Below are positions 48,998 to 59,602 of a DNA stretch of 64,000 nucleotides, piece by piece. Made by a program: the position numbers and the translations under genes. The notes beneath the pieces are model-generated. The model was not told where the DNA came from, did no database searches, and saw nothing but the letters and a program-made list of their open reading frames with translations. The first letter of the stretch is position 1. Every line of letters begins with the position of its first letter. This DNA comes from Antedon mediterranea (lineage: Eukaryota > Echinodermata > Crinoidea > Comatulida > Antedonidae), in contig NC_092675.1 of the NCBI RefSeq assembly GCF_964355755.1, positions 16,941,312 through 17,005,311 of the forward strand, in the 5' to 3' direction.

Positions 48998-49877
48998 GGC
49001 CCTGTTTCTGCTGCCAATCCCAAATATACCGTATAAATATACCGTATAAATATACCGTATATATACCGTATATGAAATTCGTGCACCGTTTCCGCTGCAC
49101 ATACTTCGTGGGTGGGCTGTAAAAAAGTTGGCTTTCATTACCCAAAATGCATTTTGTGAGACGGAAGTATGGATTGACCTAGAGTCTAAGTGTAGTGAGG
49201 TTACATGACAAAAACAAAACAATGATGGTTTCTCAAAACGTCGTAGCATTGCTTTCTATTTGAAATCTAATGAGCAGAAGTGGCAACAAATTTACATCTC
49301 ACAAACAATCTAGAAATGTAGAATGGACATTGACTAGATTTATGCAAAGAAGACGACGGCATTTGCCGATAACTGTGGCGTTATTAAGTCTACCACAAAT
49401 TCTGCTTTTATTTTGTTTGAGATACTTTTGTAAATCTCGGTATCTCTTCTGTTGCCATGCAGTCCCCCCCCCCCCACCCCAACCTTCGCTTCTCCCCACA
49501 ATTGAATTGCAAAAATAGTTATTTCTTCAGTCCACAGTGATATTTTGATCTGTTGCTTGCTTATTATACACGTGTGTGTCAATGCAGCAGAAAAACCAAA
49601 CAAACGCATCACGCTCTGTTAGTTTTTGACCTCGTGTCATGGGCCGGGTCACATATACGGTATATTTTGAGTGCAGCAGAAACGGGGTACGAAATATACG
49701 GTATATTTTGGAATATACCGTATAATATCCACAAACGATGGGGATATTTATGCGGTATATATACCGCATATATATACGGTATATTTTTTATGAGACCCAT
49801 TTCTGCTGCCAAAAAATATACCGTATATAAAATATACCGTATATATACGGTATATTTTGGGCAGCAGAAACGGGGCC
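48998..49877 (-). mobile_element. PIF/Harbinger-type element with SANT frame, ATACCGTAT type (second copy)
   Basis: The ends are GGCCCTGTTTCTGCTGCC and, inverted, GGGCAGCAGAAACGGGGCC. Four ATACCGTAT words sit next to the left end, seven in either orientation next to the right end, and an ATGCGGTAT/ATACCGCAT variant pair lies between them. A degenerate SANT frame runs on the minus strand, so the element lies inverted relative to the 41.4 kb copy. The flanks are ATT and TAA, so no intact target duplication remains. The 880 bp contain no transposase. Confidence 0.85.
49340..49534 (-). pseudogene. degenerate Myb/SANT-like domain of the 49 kb element
   Basis: The minus-strand translation reads LWTEEITIFAIQLWGEAK, then a G-run that inserts glycines (VGVGGGG), then LHGNRRDTEIYKSISNKIKA and DLITPQ. 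This aligns block by block with the 41.7 kb protein (WSEDVTVLL, WGEAK, QLKGNKRDNHIYKDVSKKI, DLSPKQ). The poly-C tract at 49467-49476 (poly-G on the coding strand) replaces the conserved KMS region. The end of the domain is lost, so the gene is broken. Confidence 0.7.
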
Positions 49878-50639
49878 TAAGATTGGTTGTAGAAAAATAT
49901 ATTATTAAATCGTACAATATTGTGAAATTATTTTCTATTGGATATCACCAACTATTTTAAATAAATTATCACTTTTATTTATTGACTTTGACAAGCTTTT
50001 AAATTCTAATAAACATAATGCATTAAACACATTCAGATAGCAGATACTGTTGGTATCAACTACAGTAGTTCCTTTAATGTTAAATCACCATCACAATGTT
50101 GTTACCCTTCCACCTCCCAAATGTGTCAATTTATGATATTGCTAAAATAATTATTACATGTAGGTCATGGTATAAAGGTTTTTTGTAGACCTTTTATCTT
50201 TTCAATATAAAGGTGAATACTTATTAATACATTTGATGTCAGCAGACTTAGCCTGTGATCACCGTGGGCATTGTAATTCACTTTCAATCATGAGTTTTTA
50301 TATTTATCATAAAATTTCAAGTGTTGCTAATGCATTCTCTACTGTTCCACGTTGACTGTTACTATTTCAAATAGAAATATAAATCTTAATATTTCAGATG
50401 TTTAAATATTTTATTCAGAATCTGGATGAATATTTTGTTTCACAAACCACTCTAAAGGACGATTTTTGTATTTTCTTGTCCTTGTACCTCTTTTGAGTTT
50501 GGTTTTTTTCTACTGCATAGCGCCGAATATACTTTCGGAAAATAGAAATTTTAAAAATATCGAAAACATTTCTGCTAAGTTTGAGCTCCTAAAAATATTA
50601 ACATTACCCAAAATGCAATGCTAGTTGACTCGCGTTTAA

Positions 50640-50832
50640 CTATGGTCATTCAAATAACCCATTGTGCATTGTAGCTAATTGCACAGTGATAAACGGTAAC
50701 ACTCAATCGATTAGGTTTAAACCATTATTTTGAGAACGCCATTTAACCGGTTATTGAAAATGTGTCCTGTTACTTCTGCCAAGAAATTGAGGGTAATTTA
50801 TCCGCACAGTTTTTTTGCAGCAGAAACGGGCC
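50640..50832 (-). mobile_element. PIF/Harbinger-type end, AACCGGTT type
   Basis: The right terminus, read inward, is GGCCCGTTTCTGCTGC. The adjacent sequence is the reverse complement of the first 120 bp of the 12.7 kb element: TTTAACCGGTTATTG, GTGTCCTGTTACTTCTGCCA and AAATTGAGGGTAATTTAT. One AACCGGTT remains. The other end could not be found, so the copy is truncated or too eroded at about 50.5-50.6 kb. Confidence 0.65.
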
Positions 50833-52147
50833 ACTTTTGAAGATGTTAATTTTAATATCCAGGTAAAGCAAGCAGTAAAAGCATGCAATACCATAATCGT
50901 AAACAATAAAACCAAATTGTCCTACTAAAACTAGCATCCTTTACAAACAATCGTGGTACGTTTTAATATAAACTGTTGCTTAAATAAAAATATGTGTAGA
51001 TCTATTTTTTTCATTGTACCTGGAGTATCGTAAATCTTCCTTCTGTTCTAAATTCATATTGATATGAATGTATTGTACAAGCTCGCTTCAGCCTCCATCA
51101 TCACATACAGATTGCTGCTGTTCACTTGCTAATAGATTGTATATATAGGTCAGTCCTACCATGATGAGCTATGCAATTTAACTTATGTAATTGCAATATT
51201 AGAACCTCACAAATTTGTGGTATCACAAATATCTGACCTAATTCAACTTTTAATTTAATTATAGCATGTCAATTATTTAAACTATTTAATATATTTATGT
51301 AATTATTTAATTTTAATAGATTATGTAATAATTACTAACGTTGTGTGGTCAGGGGCCTGGCAAGCATGGGATTTTACGCGATTGTATACGCCATGTATAG
51401 TTATTTACTGTCTGTAGTTTTTGCAACCTCCCTAAAAAACACCAGGTAATGTCGAAACAACCGTTTATGTAAAACAATCCACCAATGATGTACTAAAACC
51501 TCTAGTTTATATAGGTAGGAGAGAAAATGCCAATGTCGGTTTAGCCAGCACTTGGACTACCAGCACCACTTTTGATTGGTGTATTTTCACTTTATAACAT
51601 TATATGTTAAAGTATGAATAAAAATCAAAGAAAAGCTTTCCAGTACAATTTACAAAGGTCTCTTTCGGAATTCCCTTTTCCATAGTAATTATAATAAGGT
51701 TTTTATAATCATCAAGTTTTTTTGTTTAGAGTGTTTAGTAGTTTTCAATTTCCGTTTCAGTTTAATATGTCTGTCGAACAAAGTTCAAGATCTTCTATCT
51801 ATTAATTTGATTGTGCCTATAATTCATGCTGTCATTAGCAGATGATACTGGTCAAGAGGCATTACAACTTCTAATTTATAAATACTGACATTATAAATTT
51901 TACTGTTTAAAAGGCAATTTTAAACTTGTGCTGATGTTTGATTACCTTAATTTAATATCTTTAATATGTATTGCTAGTTTTATAAATTGTACTACTACTA
52001 GTAGTCTACCATATTCAAGAATGTTTGTTCTAAACCCCCAGTGTTATAGATTTGAGACTGTATTGATATTCATCACACATGTTTCACTTACGCAAGTAAG
52101 TCTTATCGCCAAGAATTGCAGGTAACAGATAACTCCAAATAAAGACA

Positions 52148-52192
52148 TGGAAGACAAATTGAGATATAATGTTTATCTCAATTTGTCTTCCA
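52148..52192. repeat. perfect hairpin, 19-bp arms, 7-nt loop
   Basis: TGGAAGACAAATTGAGATA at 52148-52166 is followed by seven bases and the exact reverse complement at 52174-52192. The full palindrome is 45 bp. It is shorter than an animal microRNA precursor. It may be a minimal foldback element or the result of a template-switch event. It lies in POMGNT1 intron 2. Confidence 0.9.
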
Positions 52193-52867
52193 AGACCCTG
52201 TAGAGATTCTGATAGATTTACTGTATTAAAAATGTTCTAATGTCCTCCAATATAATAACTTTATATGATATAGTAATAGATTGTGTGTGCATATGTGTAA
52301 TTTATTATATTGTTTGGTAGTTATGAATTCAGTACGTCCAGGGTGCTTATATCATGCAAGGTGAAGCTGTGAACCAGGTCACATTTGGGGGTGATATGAT
52401 GCCTTTAACAACTGTCCCCCTTTTTGTCAAGGTCATGTTCTATCATGGTTTGCTTCCTGTCAATAAGATAAATATCACAGAATAAATATATTTTGTTGAG
52501 ACTCTAGGTAGACATTTATATTTGAAATATGATTATATATTAAACAGCTGCCAATAGAAAATAATTATCAGATTCTGAATGTAGATTTTAGCAATGGGAT
52601 ATAAATAACTGTGTGTGAAAACTATTTTAACTCATACAATACAGTATTAGTATTAGAATCAAATTTGGTGGTGTATCCAAGGAGCAGGCTTTTTAGGCCT
52701 TCTTTTAATTTATTATTTTAAATGTGAAGGTGAACTTCCAGGGCATCTTTTTCCATTTCTAAAGCATAAAGATTTTCTAAATACTACTATCTCTATTTGT
52801 CTTGAGTAATGAATATTTTTAAAGACAGGAAAAACATTGTTGAAATGTTGTGTTTATATTTTGTTAG

Positions 52868-53019
52868 GTGGAACTGATCCAAGGGAGGCTCCACGCAATG
52901 CACCGCCCCTAGATGATGAAGATGCAGAAGAGGATAACCTAGAAAACATCCCACGTGAAATGGAAATTGAGGTTCTGTCAAGTGCCAGTAAGGTTGCCAT
53001 GTCAGTAGATGGAACCCAG
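52868..53019 (+). CDS. POMGNT1 homologue, coding exon 3 (linker and start of stem domain)
   Basis: The exon starts after TTTTGTTAG and ends ACCCAG|GTACAG. It enters in phase 1 and leaves in phase 0. It encodes an acidic, proline-containing linker (PPLDDEDAEEDN), then MEIEVLSSASKVAMSVDGTQ. Human POMGNT1 has [20 protein letters not shown] at the start of its lumenal stem domain, which binds O-mannose glycans. The joined exons give 126 residues; human POMGNT1 reaches the same point after a similar length. The catalytic GT domain should be encoded further right, since no exon for the next segment was found before 64000. Confidence 0.88.
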
Positions 53020-56000
53020 GTACAGTATTACGATTTATTTCAGTTGTCCATACAGTATTTGGTCCCCAAACAGTAGAATTCTTTGATTTTAATGAGAGAT
53101 TAAAGTGTTTCACTAAAGTGGAATTTTTTTTTATAAAGCTAAAAAGGTCTTTTCATACATATTTTTCTATTTGTAGTAGGGTAAAAAAGCATACACAACA
53201 GATATATTGATATATTTATGCACAAGTGAAGTTTGTCAATGTGTAACCATGTTTTTGTGAAAATAATACACAAACGAAAGTTTTAATATATTTAAACAAC
53301 CCTGTGCTTTCTTTTTACAAAGAAATACATTTTCTTTAAGCTGTTCTTTCCACTTTATCGTTTAATACTCATTCTGAACTTCATTTCTTTACTGCAAATT
53401 TATAATTCTGAGACATAAAACTATAAAATAACTGAAAAGCCAAAATCACAAATTTGAGAAGGAAAATATCAGCCTTGGGCAGCAATCAAATTGTAATAAA
53501 ATGAGGGAAAGAAATTCTTTTACTAGGCAGAATTAAATATTCATATCATTGTATAAGCTGTTAAGTCTATTTATGTTGCAAAAAGGACCTTTGGGATATA
53601 AAATCCTAGGTAAACAAAGAAAGAAAATCAAAGTATAAGAACTGTAGTATTGGATTGCATTCAAACCCATTGCTTTTACTATTGCTACTTAACCTATAGT
53701 TAAAGTTAATATGTACTTTTAAGCAGCTGTTTTTTTTTCTTCATCACTGAAAAGGTGTTGAATATTTTACTATAGTACTATAGTAGGTATGATTCCAATT
53801 TATTCACATACTCTCTTAATACCAAAGTGTAACAGTTTATTTGCATCATTAAATTTAAGATATTGTTGGTTAATCCATGGTAAAACTTTTATTGCTTTTT
53901 CATAAAAGCACTAAATGTTTATATTTTTATTTATTCAAATGTCATATCATTTGAAAAAGTTCTCGTCAAATCGTCCACAGTTGTTCATCTATTATTCACA
54001 TTGTAAAGGACTATAGTACTTAATCGCTGCTAGTGCAAGGCATCAAATGGTACCTTTTTAAAAAAAAACTAATTATTCAAAATACAAAATATCTATTATG
54101 ATAGCTGGATAAAAAGTTGTATTATTTGAAATAAGAGTAGCAATACAAATCCATCATAAAAATCAATTCTATTCTAAGATTCATTGTATTTTTTGAATAC
54201 ATGTACTTTTCCATTTTTACAGTACTATGTGCTTGTGCCCTTTAAATTTCACGGAAGTTCAAACACATTTATAATTAATTAATTTAGTGCAAAATTGTCC
54301 CAAGTTTGTCACAAAATGCTTATTTACAGGTATATGATAAGCTAATTTGATTATTTTAAAGCTGATATTCTAATGTACAACAGTAGTTCTGCTTGTGAAT
54401 TCACTACTCTTCCTGATTAGAAATGACTTAAGTTAGTAGCCAAACGTGTGTTTAGATTATTGGACGTTACATTATAGTAATCCAAAGTAGTAGCTAAAAA
54501 AGTAGATGGTAACATTCTTCTACACCATGAGTTATTACGTTATGATTATGAAAGGTTCACGATGACTATAGTTCCTAGTGGCTGATCCATAGGAAGTACA
54601 TCCCCTGCATACTTTCTCCCCAAACAGAAATGTTCTTATCTTGTAACATTTTCATGTTAGTAGTTTTAAATAATACACTGTACTTAACTATATGTGCTAT
54701 GCATTCTTCTTGCTATAGAGTATTTGTTTTATATAGTAAGCCTGTACTATTCAATGCTACAATAGTCATATCCCTATTGTTTCTTTGGTGTGACGATAGA
54801 CATGTATGTTTTTTACCTTAGCAGTATCAGTGGTATTTTTTTTTTTACCATGATGGTAAAATATGTTTTTTTTACAATGGTAAACATAATTTATTTCTTC
54901 ATCCAAAATACACTTAGGAGTATATACCCAAATACCAAAACTGTCAATGTTCATTATTCATCCCAAGGGCTTAGAATTTCTCCAGTTGGCATCTAAAATT
55001 GAAACAGTTAGATGTTGTTCTTTGTTGCGGCAAAGTAAAAAATAATCCTGATGCGCTTATAGACACGGTGGAGGAATTAACTTACAATTCCCCAATCACT
55101 ACCATATAATAATGCACCTAATTGAGTATTTCTCAGATTACTGGTTTGCCAGTTTTGAGAGAAAACATCTTTCAAAATGTGTGATTAGACTGTTTCCTAA
55201 GGCGGTAATGTGAGCGATTCAAGGCGTTTCAACATACAATGGCATATTGTCAAATTGCAAATCATTAGTGATCTTGTGCCATTTCATTGTTTTGTCTTCC
55301 TCGCCTTGAAACCTTACTTCAGGACATCTTTATTCATTAAACTTGAAGTGGTTTCTTCAAGTTCAACGTTCTCATTCCTTTATCCTAAAAATAGAAATTC
55401 TGTTATTTTTCATTTCGGAATTTGAATAATATTATTTATAGAAGTATTTAGTAAAGAGAGAAACTTTAAAATAATTTCATATTAATACAATTTTTACAAT
55501 TTCCTTCCTATCAATTTTTTTATTTTGGAAAATTTCATCCATATCAACAAATGTACAAACAGAAAAGAAAAAAGTTTTATTTTTTGTAGTATTTTAAATC
55601 GACTTTTTAGGATTTTATATGTATATTTTGTATGGCTTTTTTTTTATCGTATTTTATATTTTATGTACTGTATCCATTTTATATTTGTATGTACTGTACT
55701 TTTGAAAAGGCCAACAGAGTTTCCCCATGGGGATAATACAGTACCAGCGAGAATTACTGCCCAATTCGGACGCGGCAGACGCGGCATGAATACGTCCATG
55801 AAGCGTCCACTTCGCGTCCATTATATCGACGCGTCTGACGTGATTTGACCTTAGACCAACGTCCTTTGTGTTTGAGCTAACCGGGAGCTAACCACGCCGG
55901 TGTTAACGTAAACAAAAGCTCCGCATTGTTACTGTACTACAGTTATATTCTGTACGATGTTTTCTAAACCCGTGAAAACCTGTATTAAACGAAATGTATT

Positions 56001-56121
56001 TTATACTACAGTAGTTAATAACATGCAAAAAAAAAACCTCTAAAAAACGAATTAATGAATAAGTGCGTATAGATACCAGTTCATTAGTACAGCTTACTAT
56101 ATGGGCAAGAAAGACTGATTT

Positions 56122-56556
56122 TTTGTGAGTAAAATTATTATCGGATGTCAAAAAACTTCTTTGGCACGCCGCCTAAAAAGAAACCGCTGAACGAGACTTG
56201 CGGGAAATGCAGTGCTGAAACCACGTGTGCCTGCCATGCATGCAGTAAAACCACGTGATAGCATATTTACCAAACTCGAACGTTCGGCGACTAGACCCGA
56301 GTGTGTGAAAATATGTTGCTTTCGCTGTCCGAGCGAAGCAATGAATTGTGAGTATCGAATGTCAAAAAACTTCTTTGGCACGCCACCTAAAAAGAAACCG
56401 CCGAACGGCACTTGCGGGAAATGTAGTGCTGAAACCACGTGTGCCTGCCATGCATGCAGTAAAACCACGTGATAGCATATTTACCTAACTCGACCGTTCG
56501 GCGACCCGAGTGTGTGAAAAATAGTTTGCTTTCGCTGTCCGAGCGAAGCAATGAAT
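56122..56556. repeat. direct duplication, two ~214-bp copies
   Basis: ATGTCAAAAAACTTCTTTGG occurs at 56145 and 56359, and the following 190 bp are nearly identical in both copies. Each copy has CCACGTG twice (E-box core), CATGCATGCAG, and ends with a near-perfect hairpin, TTGCTTTCGCT-gtccg-AGCGAAGCAA. In both copies one plus-strand frame encodes a Cys-rich peptide (CGKCSAETTCACHACS) ending in a stop. The peptide is not a domain I can name. Confidence 0.85.
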
Positions 56557-56796
56557 TTTATATACTAATTAAAAAATCGACACATTGTAATGGACAAAAA
56601 TGGTGCAGTACATGTAGTTTTGTAACACTATAAATATCCTCAACCTATTTTTATTCATTATAATAAATTCTAGCACCCGCCCTTGGCTTTTTTGTTTTAA
56701 ATCGCTTTTGTACCAAGCCTTAATGCCTTTGTGTTGTTCCGTGTCCTATTGTCTTTTTCTATTCAGTGTATCAAATTCTAACACCCGCCCTTGTTT

Positions 56797-56923
56797 TTTT
56801 GTACCAATTTTGGGGTCTAAGCATAGAGATATTATAGTGACAATTTTGGGGTCTAAGCATAGAGATATTATAGTGAACTTCACTATAATATCTCTATGCT
56901 TAGACCCCAAAATTGGTACAAAA
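56797..56923. repeat. snap-back repeat: two direct copies plus one inverted copy
   Basis: A 44-bp arm at 56797-56840 is exactly complementary to 56880-56923. Between them a second direct copy of the last 36 bp (56841-56876) also pairs with the inverted arm, leaving a loop of only 1-3 nt around 56877-56879. The shared core is TTTTGGGGTCTAAGCATAGA. A transcript would fold into either of two stable hairpins. Confidence 0.95.
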
Positions 56924-57904
56924 TAACATTAACTAAAAAAATATTATTACAGTCATTATTACAATTATACAAACACTGTAATCTTAACATGATCAGAGAG
57001 GAACATCATTATAGCGTAAAAAAAATATTTCTTAATATTTATAAGCAAAGCGTACACAGAATGCCTAGTGTTGTACTGTACGTCATCAACAGGGTCATCA
57101 ACCCGCTTTTCAGCAGCGGTAGAACATGGTTGCAATATTGCTGGGATCCTATGGAGTAGAAAAATATCACGTGCTCTTTGTTGCGCGCTATGACGACCAT
57201 GGAGATATAAATTGACAGTGTACAGTACATACTGTAGGCTACATGATTTTGTTGAGCCTTCTTCCACAGTTTTAACTCATCATATGACATTTAAATATAA
57301 CTTATTTCTCTATGATCATATCAATAATTCAACATGAAATAGAGGCCTCGTTATTAAAAAAATATTCTTCCATAAAATGATTCATATGAACAAAATATAC
57401 TGTATCATGACGATGATTATTGATCGAGTACGCTAGGCCGATCTCAGGCGGTGGTGTACGTGCTAGACAGTGAACCGGCCGGCTAGATCCCACGGCGGGC
57501 TAGCGATGGATATAGACACAGTTTCGCACGAAACTGGCTTTTTGGACGAATTATTCGGCAGATAAAAATAAACACAACACACACAAGTCGTAGGCTAACT
57601 TTATTTATTTTTTAATCATATTGTTTGTGAATGTGAAAGTATTTTATAAACAAACACCAATACAGCCGAACCTGCTCAACAGTCAGGCTTAGTTTTCCGA
57701 TGTCATTTGAATATGAATACGGTCGCGAACAATAACAAAAACAGACTCAGGTAGCGAGGTCACGGCCCGCCCGACGAAAGTGCGTCCAAATCATTGGTTT
57801 AGTTTATGAATGGACGCGTCGTGGACGCAAATTGGACGGACACTCGACGCGTCCGTCGCGTCCAAAAAGGGGCAGTAATTCTCGCTGGTACTGTAAAGTT
57901 TTAA

Positions 57905-57934
57905 TTGAATTGAATTGAATTGAATTGAATTGAA
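57905..57934. repeat. TTGAA microsatellite
   Basis: About six head-to-tail TTGAA units follow the end of the CAGT-terminal element by some 10 bp. This is simple slippage sequence with no other content. Confidence 0.9.
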
Positions 57935-58056
57935 AAGAAAATTTGCAAACTCTAAGCTTAAATAGGATACTTCTCCATCTACAATACATAAATAATGAAT
58001 ATTTTAATAAGTTAAAACTATTTAACAAAGCGGAGCCAAGTTAAAAAAAAAAGTAT

Positions 58057-59602
58057 AACTAGACATGAAACTCGTCACTTTGACGAGTTAGTTATCCGCA
58101 CAACAGATGCCACGTGCACGTCATACGTTAAAAACTATAATAAAAGGTGGTCCTGTATTTTCGCCTTGTATTATAATTATACAGTACACTGTGTATAAAA
58201 GGAGACATTAATTCTACATGATACAGAGGGCGGCAAACAACAATTTGCTCACATCAGAGACTATGCTGGTGTACATTGTACTACTGTATATTATATGACA
58301 TATTAACTGAATTATGGGACCTGCCTTTAATTCAAATATTTAACATGATGACGTCATAAAAAAAACAACACAACGATAGCAATTTCTGAAGAAAATTATC
58401 TTAGCAACAACATATTAACGTGTAGAAGAAATTTGAATACGTAAAATGTTGGTGCGCGCACATTTAAATGTGATGAACTATTACGCAAAATATGAAAATA
58501 TGACTTTTTTTATTCAACTGGCAATATGATGACGTCACAACATCCGATTGGCAAAATGTTTACATGAATTCGTATCTACAATCCTATAGCTTCCAGAAAA
58601 TGTTTTAATCGTGATTATCACATTTTATTCTTACGAGCCAATACAGATTAAAATTTACTGTAAAGATGAAATTAATGACCCAAGTAATTAAAATTTTTAG
58701 GCATGATGACGTTATAAAAATTTAAATATTTTTATCTCATGCTAAAGAAAGTTGATTGACCTAGACAATATATAAATATAGGAGAAAAAGGAATACAGAT
58801 AAGCGTGATGCGCTCCATTGAATGTGATGAGCAATAACGAAACAGACAAAAATCCTATATTTTACATTTGTGTGGCCATACGATTACGTCACAATGTTTT
58901 TTTAGCCTTATCGATGCATGATCCGATATCTGCAACTCATCAACTTCTAGATTTTGTAATAAAAATAAACGGTTCACGGTTTTCTTTAGAAACTATGACT
59001 GTTTAAAAAAAGACATTATTTTGATGATTTTTTAAGCTTTTTCATAAAAAACGCGCACAAATTGTCTAATTCAACGTGTTCGTATGGCGTTATTTAAACT
59101 GGAAAAGGTCTAAATTGTTTTCAAAATTACTAGGAAAGGCTTGAAAAATATAATTCAAGAGAAAAAAATATGTTTTTATCGCTACGTGCGCACCGCGTGC
59201 GTAAAAAATTGCGCGCCCGTGGGAATTTTTGACATGCTCAAAATGACATGAAACGCGTAAAAAGTTGATTAGAAATTAATTTTGCGCATTTTGAAATTTT
59301 AAATGCGCGTGCGCGCGTAACTTCTTGTGAAACATGCCATTTTTAATCCGTAGAAAGTTTGCCCCTGATATAACTTAAATTTTGTCAAAGTGTCAATACT
59401 AAATGACTTTTGGTTTTTAATCTATGATCAATCATTGAAATTCATAAAATTGCGCGTAAGTCACGTTGCGCAACTATGACGTCATTCAAAAATAGGAGGT
59501 GCACAACTTCACGTAAATGCCCATATGTTGTCAAAGTTATGAAATGTTATGTTTACACATTTTAGAGAAACGCGACTCACAAAAAGGAAGGAAGGAAAGA
59601 AG
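58057..59602 (+). mobile_element. terminal-hairpin family, copy A (tandem, first)
   Basis: The copy begins with AACTAGACATGA and a 9-bp-arm hairpin (AACTCGTCA-CTT-TGACGAGTT, 58069-58089), then AGTTATCCGC and GCCACGTGCACGTCATACGT. The body is noncoding, with repeated TGACGTCA words and a CpG-rich 3' half (GCGTGCGCGCGTAACTT). It ends in an AAGGAAGGAAGG purine run and passes directly into copy B with no terminal hairpin of its own. Confidence 0.75.

Larger units (their letters stand above)
45317..52867 (+). other. POMGNT1 intron 2 (about 7.6 kb)
   Basis: The intron runs from GTAAGA to TTTTGTTAG. It contains a motif-repeat pair (47.76 and 51.44 kb), a CGTAAGC-type repeat (48.0 kb), two PIF/Harbinger-type insertions (49.0 and 50.8 kb) and a perfect hairpin (52.15 kb). 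No other gene is seen. 45317-47750 and 49878-50639 are AT-rich without recognisable features. Confidence 0.8.
55739..57893. mobile_element. 2.15-kb TIR element, CAGT termini and TA flanks
   Basis: Both ends read CAGTACCAGCGAGAATTACT inward and stay identical for 24 bp. TA flanks each end (55737-55738 and 57894-57895). CAGT termini with TA duplications are the Tc1/mariner pattern. Just inside the repeats both ends are filled with GGACGCG/GACGCGTC words, giving very CpG-rich subterminal zones in an AT-rich genome. The interior holds a 214-bp duplication (56.12-56.56 kb), a snap-back repeat (56.8-56.92 kb) and no transposase frame, so it is non-autonomous. The superfamily call rests only on termini and flanks. 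Confidence 0.75.

Noticed and set aside
49527-49960. Frames of 80-135 codons rich in IYGIF and YTVY
   Set aside because: Readings of the palindromic ATACCGTAT words at the right end of the 49 kb element.
52148-52192. microRNA precursor
   Set aside because: The stem is only 19 bp with a 7-nt loop and perfect pairing, too short for a Drosha/Dicer substrate.
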